From Rapana venosa (Eukaryota > Mollusca > Gastropoda > Neogastropoda > Muricidae): 64,000 nucleotides of DNA. Location of the stretch: NCBI GenBank assembly GCA_028751875.1, contig CM054140.1, positions 32,101,393 through 32,165,392 on the forward strand, in the 5' to 3' direction. The notes below the pieces were generated by a model. That model did not search any database. It saw only the letters and a program-made list of their open reading frames with translations, and was not told the DNA's origin. Below, piece after piece: positions 13,701 to 26,659 of the stretch. The first letter of the stretch is position 1; each line of letters opens with the position of its first letter. A program made the position numbers and the translations under genes.

Positions 13701-16700
13701 GTGTGTGTGTGGTAGTAGTAAGTATGTTCTTTCGAGCCAGAAGGCCCATAGAGCCGGAGCTTATCCCGGTTTCTGTAGCGTTAAGCGAACTGATGGTTTT
13801 TCACCACCCCTGTGACAGGACGCTAGTCTGTCGCCAGATACTTCCCCAGCAGAGCTGGTACCCACTTGTACACCTGGGTGGAGTGAGGAAAATAGGAGTA
13901 AAGTGTCTTTCCCAAGGACACAACACCGAGCCAAGCGGGGATTGAACCCGCGACCTCTGGATCACGAGTTGATCGCCTAAACCACTCGACCACGGTGCCT
14001 CCCCGTGTGTGTGTGGTGGTCAGTTTTAATTTATCTTTCTCTCTGTATCAGTTTTAATTTCTGTCTCTGTGTGATGGTCAGTTTTAATTTCTCTGTCTCT
14101 GTGATTGTCAGTTTTAATTTCTCTGTCTCTGTGATTGTCAGTTTTAATTTCTCTCTCTCTGTGATGGTCATGGTCAGTTTTAATTTATCTCTCTGTGATG
14201 GTCAGTTTTAATTTATCTCTCTGTGATGGTCAGTTTTAATTTCTCTCTCTGTGATATCAGTTTTAATTTCTCTCTCTGTGTGGTGGTCAGTTTTAATTTC
14301 TCTGTGATGGTCAGTTTTAATTTCTCTCTCTGTGTGATGGTCAGTTTTAATTTCTCTGTGATGGTCAGTTTTAATTTCTCTCTGTGATGGTCAGTTTTAA
14401 TTTCTCTCTCTGTGTGATGGTCAGTTTTAATTTCTCTCTCTGTGTGATGGTCAGTTTTAATTCTCTCTCTGTGTGATGGTCAGTTTTAATTTCTCTGTCT
14501 GTGTGATGGTCAGTTTTAATTTCTCTCCTCTGTGTGATGGTCAGTTTTAATTTCTCTCTCTGTGTGATGGTCAGTTTTAATTTCTCTGTGTGTGGTGGTC
14601 AGTTTCAATTTCTCTGTCTCAGTGATGGTCAGTTTCAATTTCTCTGTGATGGTCAGTTTCAATTTCTCTCTCTCTCTGTGATGGTCAGTTTTAATTTCTC
14701 TCTCTCTGTGATGGTCAGTTTTAATTTCTCTGTGATGGTCAGTTTTAATTTCTCTCTCTCTCTCTCTCTGATGGTCAGTTTTAATTTCTCTCTCTGTGTG
14801 ATGGTTAGGGAGGCACCGTGGTCGAGTGGTTTAGGCGGTCGACTCGTGATCCAGAGGTCGCGGGTTCGATCCCGCTCGGCTCGGTGTTGTGTCCTTGGGA
14901 AAGACACTTTACTCCTATTTTCCTCACTCCACCCAGGTGTACAAGTGGGTACCAGCTCTGCTGGGGAAGTATCTGGCGACAGACTAGCGTCCTGTCACAG
15001 GGGTGGTGAAAAACCATCAGTTCGCTTAACGCTACAGAAACTGGGATAAGCTCCGGCTCTATGGTCCTTCTGGATCGAAAGAACATACTTACTGTGTGAT
15101 GGTCAGTTTTAACTTCTCTCTCTGTGATGGTCAGTTTTAATTTCTCACTGATGGTCAGTTTTAATTTCTCTCTGTGTGATGGTCAGTTTTAATTTCTCAC
15201 TGATGGTCAGTTTTAATTTCTCTCTGTGTGATGGTCAGTTTTAATTTCTCACTGATGGTCAGTTTTAATTTCTCTCTGTGTGATGGTCAGTTTTAATTTC
15301 TCACTGATGGTCAGTTTTAATTTCTCTCTGTGTGATGGTCAGTTTTAATTTCTCACTGATGGTCAGTTTTAATTTCTCTCTGTGTGATGGTCAGTTTTAA
15401 TTTCTCAGTGATGGTCAGTTTTAATTTCTCAGTGATGGTCAGTTTTAATTTCTCAGTGATGGTCAGTTTTAATTTCTCTGTGATGGTCAGTTGTAATTTC
15501 TCTGTGATGGTCAGTTGTAATTTCTCTCTCTGTGATGATCAGTTTTAATTTCTCAGTGATGGTCAGTTTTAATTTCTCTGTAATGGTCAGTTTTAATTTC
15601 TCTCTGATGGTCAGTTTTAATCTCTCTCTCTCTGTGATGGTCAGTTGTAATTTATCTCTCTGTCATATCAGTTTTAATTTCTCTGATGGTCAGTTTTAAT
15701 TTATCTCTGTGTGATGGTCAGTTTTAATTTCTCTCTGTGTGATGGTCAGTTTTAATTTCTCTCTCTCTCTCTCTGTGATGGTCAGTTTTAATTTCTGTCT
15801 TTGTGTGATGGTCTGTTTTAATTATTGTCTCTGTGATGGTCAGTTTTAATTTCTGACTCTGTGTGATGGTCAGTTTTAATTTCTCGCTGTGTGATGGTCA
15901 GTTTTAATCCTCAATAATGCTTGGGCTTTCCCTGCTCAGTCTTGAGGAATTTTTGGAGATGTGTGTGTGAGAAAGTGATTAACGAGGAGTGTATAGGTGA
16001 AGTGTACAGGTGAAGTGCACAGGTGAAGTGCACAGGTGAAGTGCACAAGTGAAGTGCACAGGTGAAGTGCACAGGTGAAGAGTGCAGGTGAAGAGTACAG
16101 GTGAAGAGTACAGGTGAAGTGCACAGGTGAAGTGTACAGGTGAAGAGTACAGGTGAATGATGTTGTGTTGCAGGCCAGCCAGGGTGTGGCTCAGGCTGAC
16201 CAGCTCCAGGAAGCAGTGGACACGGTCAGCACTGATGCTGCTGATGCTGAGTTACTGGCCCGCGAACAGGTCATCAACGCTGAAAGTGAGGATTTCTTTG
16301 TTGTTGTTGTGTGTTTGTTCCCCAGCTTAACACCCTGGGTGTCACCCAGAATGTGCACTCTTGATTCACTTGCCCCACTGGAGAATCACTGTGAGAGTGT
16401 AACACGCTGGATGAAAAATTTGCGTGTGTGCCTCTTATTTGTTTGTTTGTTTTTTTCCCTTGGTTAGAGCTCTGAGGTTTACCAATGGTGAGATTTTGCG
16501 TTATGTGACCTTTTTTTGGCCACCATGAAGGTAGCTGCATTCCATTTTCAGGGATGTGAGTTCCATGCCACATAGGCAGCCATACTCTGACTTCAGAGAA
16601 CTTTTTTTTACAGGAGAGTGCAGGTTGTTATGGTAAGAGCTTGTCGTGGTTGAAGGCAATCTCAATATTTCAAAGTATAACATAGGGTTTGGGTGAGTCA

Positions 16701-19055
16701 TTTTTGTTTGTTGTTTTTTGTTTGTATTATTGTACCATTATGTTGGTGATTTGACTTATCTTTCTCTTTAGTGCTGACAGGGAGACAGCTACAGTGTAAT
16801 AATGATTTTGGGTTGTTGTTTCTTTTACCTTCGGTTTTTAGAAGTTGACTTCAATAATGTTTTGTTGGAAATGTTATGGTTTGTGTTGTGTTGGAAATGT
16901 GCATAAAAATAAGTAGTGTTCTAGTTTAGAAACCAAGAACTAAGATGTAAAAAGAGAGTTACTGTGTAAGATTATATTGCATCTGTTACTAACGAGCTTA
17001 CCATATTTCTCTGCCATGAAAGTTTGGCAGCTTTTGTCATTTGGTAGAATGTATTACCTTTGGATGGAGCCAACTTTCTTTTTCTGATTTTCCAGTCAGT
17101 GTGTATAATTATTGGTCAGTGAGAGTTGATTTTAAAATGGGTTGTTAGAATACCAAATATATTAATTAAAAAAAACCCAACAAAACAAAACACCACTAAA
17201 CCCGAAACAAGAAAGGATCTTTGCTGTCAGTGATGGATCAGGTTTTACAAGTAAGGACATATATGGTGTTGGTTTACAAGGCCCTGTGTGGTGTTGGTTT
17301 ACAAGTAAGGACCTATATGGTGTTGGTTTACAAGGCCCTGTGTGGTGTTGGTTTACAAGTAAGGACCTGTGTGGTGTTGGTTTACAAGTAAGGACCTGTG
17401 TGGTGTTGGTTTACAAGTAAGGACCTGTGTGGTGTTGGTTTACAAGTAAGGACCTGTGTGGTGTTGGTTTACAAGTAAGGACCTGTGTGGTGTTGGTTTA
17501 CAAGTAAGGACCTGTGTGGTGTTGGTTTACAAGTAAGGACCTGTGTGGTGTTGGTTTACAAGTAAGGCCCTGTGTGTGTTGGTTTACAAGTAAGGACCTT
17601 TGTGGTGTTGGTTTAGAAGTAAGGCCCTGTGTGTGTTGGTTTACAAGTAAGGACCTTTGTGGTGTTGGTTTAGAAGTAAGACCCTGTGTGTGTTGGTTTA
17701 CAAGTAAGGACCTTTGTGGTGTTGGTTTAGAAGTAAGGCCCTGTGTGTGTTGGTTTAGAAGTAAGGACCTTTGTGGTGTTGGTTTAGAAGTAAGGCCCTG
17801 TGTGTGTGTGTTGGTTTACAAGTAAGGACCTGTGTGGTGTTGGTTTAGAAGTAAGGCCCTGTGTGTGTTGGTTTACAAGTAAGGACCTTTGTGGTGTTGG
17901 TTTAGAAGTAAGGACCTGTGTGGTGTTGGTTTAGAAGTAATGACCTGTGTGGTGTTGGTTTAGAAGTAAGGCCCTGTGTGGTGTTGGTTTACAAGTAAGG
18001 ACCTGTGTGGTGTTGGTTTACAAGAAAGGACCTGTGTGTGTGTCAGTTTAGAAGTAAGGCCCTGTGTGGTGTTGGTTTACAAGTAAGGACCTGTGTGGTG
18101 TTGGTTTACAAGTAAGGACCTGTGTGGTGTCGGTTTAGAAGTAAGGCCCTTTGTGGTGTTGGTTTAGAAGTAAGGACCTGTGTGTGTGTGTGTTGGTTTA
18201 GAAGTAAGGACCTTGTGTGGTGTTGGTTTAGAAGTAATGACCTGTGTGGTGTTGGTTTAGAAGTAAGGACCTGTGTGGTGTTGGTTTAGAAGTAAGGACC
18301 TGTGTGTGTGTGTGTTGGTTTAGAAGTAAGGCCCTGTGTGGTGTGGTGTTGGTTTAGAAGTAAGGCCCTGTGTGGTGTTGGTTTAGAAGTAAGGGCCTGT
18401 GTGGTGTTGGTTTAGAAGTAAGGCCCTGTGTGTTTAGAAGTAAGGCCCTGTGTGGTGTTGGTTTAGAAGTAAGGACCTGTGTGTGTGAGTGTTTAGAAGT
18501 AAGGCCCTGTGTGTGTGTTGGTGTAGAAGTAAGGCCCTGTGTGTGTGTTGGTGTAGAAGTAAGGCCTTGTGTGTGTGTGTTGGTGTAGAAGTAAGGCCCT
18601 GTGTGTGTGTTGGTGTAGAAGTAAGGCCCTGTGTGTGTGTTGGTGTAGAAGTAAGGCCTTGTGTGTGTGTTGGTGTAGAAGTAAGGCCCTGTGTGTGTGT
18701 TGGTGTAGAAGTAAGGCCCTGTGTGTGTGTTGGTGTAGAAGTAAGGCCCTGTGTGTGTGTTGGTGTAGAAGTAAGGCCCTGTGTGTGTGTGTCGGTTTAG
18801 AAGTAAGGCCCTGTGTGGTGTGGTGTTGCAGATGCGGTGCAGTATGTGAAGCAGATCCTGAAGCAGATCCTGGCCAGCATCAAGGTGACCAACATCCAGC
18901 GCTACATCGTGGATGTAGAGAGAATCCTGGACGACATCCGCTCTCGCAACTTCACCATGGAGCACAACGATACAGCCATGGAGCTGGACATGGCCCAGGA
19001 ATGTAAATGACTGTTTCGTTTCTGATGCTTAGGGGATGGTTTTGATCAGACTTTT

Positions 19056-19097
<42 letters not shown>

Positions 19098-22000
19098 GTA
19101 GGTTGGGTTGTTGGGTTTTTGGGTGGGTTTTTTTTTTTGGAGGGGATATTTTTTAATCATTTTTTGGGGTGGTTGGGGTGGGGGTGTCTTTACTTGTTGC
19201 TGTTTTGGTTTTAGGCAGTGAGATTAAAAATTGCTCAGTAGGCCTCTACAGTACTGATAATTTTTGGTCTGATATTTCAGTCACGGCAGATTTCTCTGTA
19301 TGGAATTTGCGCTGTCCTCTCTAAGAAGAGCACATCACCAGTAGTGCAGCATCACCCTTTTTTGGCAGCGTTTTTTTTTTTAAAGAATTGATTTTTTTGG
19401 TAATTTTTCTTTTTTCCAGTGTGCATTTATATTTGTGTCCCTGAGAGTGGCTTTTTCCCCCCCCCACATGATTTTTTTCCCAAAGACAGCCCCCGTATTG
19501 ATACTCTTTCATTGCTGGAAATATAAAGCTTTCGATTAAACAGACGATGACGTCTGTCATCTAACGTGACATGTAGAAAAAGCTTTTTTCCCATGCAATA
19601 ATATCATCATGGGATATATTTGATAAAATAAAATGTTCCACTGATCGTCATAGCATATATTTGATAAAGATCATTATTTTTTCTGGTGATAAAGTAGTAG
19701 TACCATGGCATATACTTGATCAAAATTATGATTTTTACCAGCAATAAAGTCATATAGTCATGGCATATATTTGAAAATCATGATTTTTTTCCCCTGACTA
19801 TCCTGGCATATATTTCACAGAAATGATGATTTTTGTTGTTGCCGCCCAGTGATAAAGAGCATCGACATGCTGGGGCAGACGGTGGAAGCTCAGCTGAACG
19901 GCTCCCTGGAGGTGGAGAGCAGCCTGAATGACATCCTGGAGCGCCTGCTGGACCTGGGCAAGAACACCCAGACCTCCACTGCCCTCAAAGCTCTGGACGA
20001 TCTGCGAAGACTGAGGGCTCAGAACCTGGAAGTCATTGAGGTAAGGCTGATGGATAGGCTGGCTGGCTGGCTGGCTGGCTTGCTGGTTGGCTTGCTGGCT
20101 GGCTGGTTGGCTTGCTGGCTGGCTGGTTGGCTTGCTGGCTGGCTGGTTGGCTTGCTGGCTGGCTGGCTTGCTGGCTGGCTGGTTGGCTTGCTGGTTGGCT
20201 TGCTGGCTGGTTGGCTTGCTGGCTTGCTGGCTTGCTGGCTGACTGACCAGGCGACAGGCAAGACAGACAATACAGACAATACAGACAAGTATTCAGACAG
20301 GCAGAAAAATCAGGCAGTCAGATTGATGACATGAAATCATTGTTAAAAAAATTGTTGCTTATAAAAGTTCTGAATTTCGTGATTATGTCAAGTTCACAAG
20401 TTGGTACCTGTCTCAAATGCATTCATTTTAAAAGTTCAGAGTTCCAACTTATTTGAAAAGCTCGCAGTTAGGAGTTTTTCTAACATGTTCATTTTTAAAA
20501 GATCATAGTTTCCCAACATGTTCATTTTAAAATATCATAGTTTCTCCACACATTCAACTCAAAGGTTCGAGAGTTCTCTGATTGTGTCCGGTTCAGAAGT
20601 TGATATTTATCTCACACGAGACAGAAGTCCGTGTTGCAGCAGCCATTATTTTAGGCCATGATGCGATGTGTCATTGAAAGCTACAGGCTGAGGGGGATCC
20701 TAATGACTGGCATGTGTGTGTGTGTGATCTGCAGGGGCTGACAGAACTCATTGAAACCCTTGAAGAAGAGACACGAGAGCTGCTGGACAAAGGGGCAGAA
20801 CTGCTTTCCGATGCTGAAGATGCCTTGGACGCCACCACTGTTGCCTTTGAGGTAAGTCATGGCAGACTGGCCATGTTGTCTGTACTGAGGTAGACAGCAA
20901 GTCATGGCAGACTGGCCATGTTGTCTGTACTGAGGTAGACAGCAAGTCATGGCAGACTGGCCATGTTGTCTGTCTGTCACTGAGGTAGACAGCAAGTCAT
21001 GGCAGACTGGCCATGTTGTCTGTCTGTCACTGAGGTAGACAGCAAGTCGTGGCAGACTGGCCATGTTGTCTGTACTGAGGTAGACAGTAAGCCATGGCAG
21101 ACTGGCCATGTTGTCTGTCTGTCACTGAGGTAGACAGCAAGTCATGGCAGACTGGCCATGTTGTCTGTCTGTCACTGAGGTAGACAGTAAGCCATGGCAG
21201 ACTGGCCATGTTGTCTGTCACTGAGGTAGACAGCAAGTCATGGCAGACTGGCCATGTTGTCTGTCTGTCACTGAGGTAGACAGTAAGCCATGGCAGACTG
21301 GCCATGTTGTCTGTCACTGAGGTAGACAGTAAGCCATGGCAGACTGGCCATGTTGTCTGTACTGAGGTAGACAGTAAGCCATGGCAGACTGGCCATGTTG
21401 TCTGTCACTGAGGTAGACAGCAAGTCATGGCAGACTGGCCATGTTGTCTGTCACTGAGGTAGACAGCAAGTCATGGCAGACTGGCCATGTCTGTCTGTCA
21501 CTGAGGTAGACAGCAAGTCATGGCAGACTGGCCATGTTGTCTGTCTGTCACTGAGGTAGACAGCAAGTCATGGCAGACTGGCCATGTTGTCTGTCTGTCA
21601 CTGAGGTAGACAGCAAGTCATGGCAGACTGGCCATGTTGTCTGTACTGAGGTAGACAGCAAGTCATGGCAGACTGGCCATGTTGTCTGTACTGAGGTAGA
21701 CAGCAAGTCATGGCAGACTGGCCATGTTGTCTGTACTGAGGTAGACAGCAAGTCATGGCAGACTGGCCATGTTGTCTGTCTGTCACTGAGGTAGACAGCA
21801 AGTCATGGCAGACTGGCCATGTTGTCTGTCACTGAGGTAGACAGCAAGTCATGGCAGACTGGCCATGTTGTGTCTGTCACTGAGGTAGACAGCAAGTCAT
21901 GGCAGACTGGCCATGTTGTCTGTCTGTCACTGAGGTAGACTGTTGCTGTTGCTGGAAAAGTGTTGAAGGCTGCATGAAAATGTTGCTTTGCTTTAAAATG

Positions 22001-25000
22001 CTTTGTTGAGAATGTGGGAATTTGATACGTTGCATTTTTTGTTCTGTCATATGTTTTGTACAATAAGTGAAAATGTGCGACTTTTTTTTTTCAAAGTTGA
22101 TCTGCTGTTACATTTTTCCAGCATACAATTTGTGCACTTGCAAGCTTTTGTATGACTGTATTGTGTGATATTTGGGAACAGAGATTTCAGTTATTGTGAA
22201 CATACGGCGAGAGAGAAGAAAACACACTAAAAAACAACGTGTAGACAGTATGGTAGCAGAAATAATAATAATGATAATAATAATGTATGGAATTTATATA
22301 GCGCTGAATCTTGTAAAGCAACAAATCAAAGCGCTCATGAAGCAAATAACTGCTGTGCTGTTCAGTCATATCATGTGTCCGTACCGTCAGGATTTGGGCC
22401 GGGACTCGTCACGCATGGAGCAAGCGTTACAGGAGTTGATCGGGAAAGTGGATCGGCTGAACAGCGGCCTGATGACGGTGGAGCCCCTGGTGGAGCAGTC
22501 CTCGCGCCACGCTGAGGCCCTCCGTCTGCAGGCCAGCGAGCTGGACAAGTGAGCAAACCAACCCCTGGCCGCCATGATCAGAGTCCCTCGTTGCACCCTT
22601 TCTTGTCCTTTTTCCTTCTTTCCTTTTGTGTATTCTTCTCCTCCTCCTCTTAGGAAATTTGGGCGGGGGGGGATGGGTAGCGTAGTGGTTAGAATATTGC
22701 GCCCGTGACCTGACAACCTGGGTTCGATTCCCGTTCAAGGGGATATTTTCCCCTGAAGTTAACATCAGTGCACCATTCAAGGGGATATTTTCCCCTGAAG
22801 TTAACATCAGTGCAGACTCCACTCTCCCCAAAAGTCCTTCGGATGAGACTATAAACCGAGGCCCTGTGTGCAAACGTACGCAGAATATGTTGCGCGCACG
22901 TTAAATCCTGTTCCGTTTTTCGTAAGAGTAGGCCATTGTGTGCCGGTGGGAACAGATGACAGAATTAACAAAACCGCATACAGATGTGGAATGGATGTAA
23001 AAAAGCACATAAGTGCTTATTCCATTATTCTCGATATAAAATGATAAAGACAAAAAATTTTGTTGTGGATTTTTCTGTTCAAACTGCAAGAGAGGAAAGT
23101 AGTGGTTATAGTGAAAGACTGGTGTATACAGAATTTCATTACATCAAAACAAACATAGCAGCAACACGTGAAGCATAGGTACAACAAGCATAAGGTTATT
23201 TTGAAAAGAAAAGTTTACTGAAGTCTTACTACTATCCCTACACTAAAAGAAAGAACCCCTCTTTCCCAGTACACATGCACTGTGTACATTTGTATGGTTC
23301 TGTAACCCAGTAGTGTAGTAGTAGTACAGAGGGAAGGGTTATAGATGGTTGGCTGCCCAATAACGGGTTGCTCGTAGGGAAAAGGTTAAATATTTACTCC
23401 TTCATAGCCACACACTGCTGAGTGATGGTAGTTTTTTTTTAAAAACTTTGGTCTGGATGTAGGGGGTATGGTGATAATAATAATAACAATAGAAAATGGA
23501 ATTTGTATAGCGCTATATCTTGCACAGACAAATCAAACCAACAAAGTACTGACTTAAGGATTATGAGTGGATCTTGCTGCTCCATGTATTCCATGTAGGC
23601 AATAGCTCTGTGCGTATCCCAAAACTTGGATCTAACAACGGAGCAGGGAAAATTAGTATGAGGATTGCTGCTTTTCTTGATTGTGGATCTTTTTCAGACA
23701 CACAGAGAAAAAAATGCTGTTGTTGCCATAGGGCTCTGTACTGGTTAACAAACTGTCTTTGACTTGATTAAGAAGTACTTGTTTTTCATCAAATGCTCAG
23801 ACAGCAACTATTGTTGTCTGTCATATGAGCGAAAATAAGTTGCGCTGCCATTAAGCGCCTGACTAGTCAGGCCCAGGGGAGGCACCGTGGTCGAGTGGTT
23901 TAGGCGGTCAACTCGTGATCCAGAGGTCGCGGGTTCGATCCCCGCTCGGCTCGGTGTTGTGTCCTTGGGAAAAACACTTTACTCCTATTTTCCTCACTCC
24001 ACCCAGGTGTACAAGTGGGTACCAGCTCAGCTGGGGAAGTATCTGGCGACAGACTAGCGTCCTGTCACAGGGGTGGTGAAAAACCATCAGTTCGCTTAAC
24101 GCTACAGAAACCGGGATAAGCTCCGGCTCTATGGGCCTTCTGGCTCGAAAGAACATACTAGTCAGGCCCAGCACATCTGACTTTGGCGTGGGTGAGAATT
24201 GTTATCGTTTTAAGTCTTTCTAGAAAAGGAGAATGGACCAAGAAGACGGAAAATAGACGAGAAGGAGGTGACAGAAAGAAAAGGAACAAGGCAGAAACAA
24301 AGAGGGGGATAGAAAAGAGGGAATTCCTAGCACAGAATTTCCAGAAGGTGGGGATGCTATTTATACTGACAGGTCCCCGGCATCCCCACGGGGAGGATTT
24401 CAAGAAGTACAGGATTGAAGGTTGTGGCATGTTGACCATGAAGCAAAATGCGTACATAAATGACTTCATAAATTTCGCTCTATAATAGCCTATCACACAG
24501 ATTTTCCCCCCACTTAATTTGAACAAAGTCCTCTGTGTCAGTTTTTGGTGGACTGATAATGAAACAGATGTGTAGACAAGTGAATGGATAACTGAAACTG
24601 CAAAATGTCATGGTAGATGTGTAGACAAGTGAATAGATAACTGAAACTGCGAAATGTCATGGTAGATGTGTAGGCAAGTGAATGGATAACTGAAACTCTG
24701 AAATGTCATGGTAGATGTGTAGACAAGTGAATAGATAACTGAAACTGTGAAATGTCGTGGTAGATGTGTAGACAAGTTAATGGATAACTGAAACTGTGAA
24801 ATGTCGTGGTAGATGTGTAGACAAGTGAATAGATAACTGAAACTGCGAAATGTCATGGTAGATGTGTAGACAAGTGAATAGATAACTGAAACTGCGAAAT
24901 GTCATGGTAGATGTGTAGACAAGTGAATAGATAACTGAAACTGTGAAATGTCATGGTAGATGTGTAGACAAGTGAATAGATAACTGAAACTGTGAAATGT

Positions 25001-26403
25001 CGTGGTAGATGTGTAGACAAGTGAATAGATAACTGAAACTGTGAAATGTCATGGTAGATGTGTAGACAAGTGAATAGATAACTGAAACTGAAATGTCATG
25101 GTAGATGTGTAGACAAGTGAATAGATAACTGAAACTGTGAAATGTCGTGGTAGATGTGTAGACAAGTGAATAGATAACTGAAACTGCGAAATGTCATGGT
25201 AGATGTGTAGACAAGTGAATAGATAACTGAAACTGTGAAATGTCATGGTAGATGTGTAGACAAGTGAATAGATAACTGAAACTGTGAAATTTGTTGGTAG
25301 ATGTGTAGACAAGTGAATAGATAACTGAAACTGTGAAATGTCATGGTAGATGTGTAGACAAGTGAATAGATAACTGAAACTGAAATGTCATGGTAGATGT
25401 GTAGACAAGTGAATAGATAACTGAAACTGTGAAATGTCGTGGTAGATGTGTAGACAAGTGAATAGATAACTGAAACTCTGAAATGTCATGGTAGATGTGT
25501 AGACAAGTTAATAGATAACTGAAACTGTGAAATGTCGTGGTAGATGTGTAGACAAGTGAATGGATAACTGAAGCTGTGAAATGTCGTGGTAGATGTGTAG
25601 ACAAGTGAATGGATAACTGAAACTGTGAAATGTCGTGGTAGATGTGTAGACAAGTGAATGGATAACTGAAACTGTGAAATGTCGTGGTAGATGTGTAGAC
25701 AAGTGAATAGATAACTGAAACTGTGAAATGTCACGGTAGATGTGTAGACAAGTGAATAGATAACTGAAACTGTGAAATGTCACGGTAGATGTGTAGACAA
25801 GTGAATAGATAACTGAAACTGTGAAATGTCGTGGTAGATGTGTAGACAAGTGAATAGATAACTGAAACTGTGAAATGTCACGGTAGATGTGTAGACAAGT
25901 GAATGGATAACTGAAACTGTGAAATGTCATGGTAGATGTGTAGGCAAGTGAATAGATAACTGAAACTGAAATGTCATGGTAGATGTGTAGACAAGTGAAT
26001 AGATAACTGAAACTGTGAAATGTCGTGGTAGATGTATAGGCAAGTGAATAGATAACTGAAACTGAAATGTCATGGTAGATGTGTAGACAAGTGAATAGAT
26101 AACTGAAACTGTGAAATGTCGTGGTAGATGTGTAGACAAGTGAATAGATAACTGAAACTGTGAAATGTCGTGGTAGATGTGTAGACAAGTGAATGGATAA
26201 CTGAAACTGTGAAATGTGGTGGTGTCGCTGGCAGCCTGTACAACAACACGCGCGACCTGTCGGCCAACGCAGTGACGGCTGGCCAGGCCTACCAGAACAT
26301 CGTCAAGTTCATCAGCGCTGCCCACAACAACTCGCTGGAGGCGGTGCTGGACGCTGAAAGAGCCCTCAACGAGGTCAGTCTGTCAGTCAGCGTCGTCTTC
26401 CTC

Positions 26404-26479
<76 letters not shown>

Positions 26480-26484
26480 TCGTC

Positions 26485-26551
<67 letters not shown>

Positions 26552-26611
26552 CTCCCCCCCTCTCTCTCTCTCCCCCCTCCCTCCCCCCCCTCCCTCCCCT
26601 CTCTCTCTCTC

Positions 26612-26659
<48 letters not shown>

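Larger units (their letters stand above)
13655..15930 (+). repeat. GATGGTCAGTTTTAATTTCTC minisatellite
   Basis: About 70 units of 25-32 bp, consensus GTGATGGTCAGTTTTAATTT plus CTCTCTCTGT. It starts about 30 bp after the exon 11 donor and is broken by two SINEs (13731-14003 and 14808-15088). A regular 50-bp higher-order alternation appears at 15130-15400. Confidence 0.93.

Noticed and set aside
13740..14003. Functional tRNA gene (also 14808 and 23877)
   Set aside because: Box A and B are present, but there is no complete cloverleaf and acceptor stem, three near-identical 280-bp copies exist, and one has a target-site duplication. These are SINEs.
18354..18965. 203-residue minus-strand frame (TNTHTGPYFY repeats)
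   Set aside because: Antisense of the intron 12 minisatellite and of exon 13.
24608..26188. Long minus-strand frames with repeating THLPRHFTVSVIYSLVY-type residues
   Set aside because: They are antisense readings of the 49-bp array. The same peptide appears in shifted frames as units vary by 3 bp.
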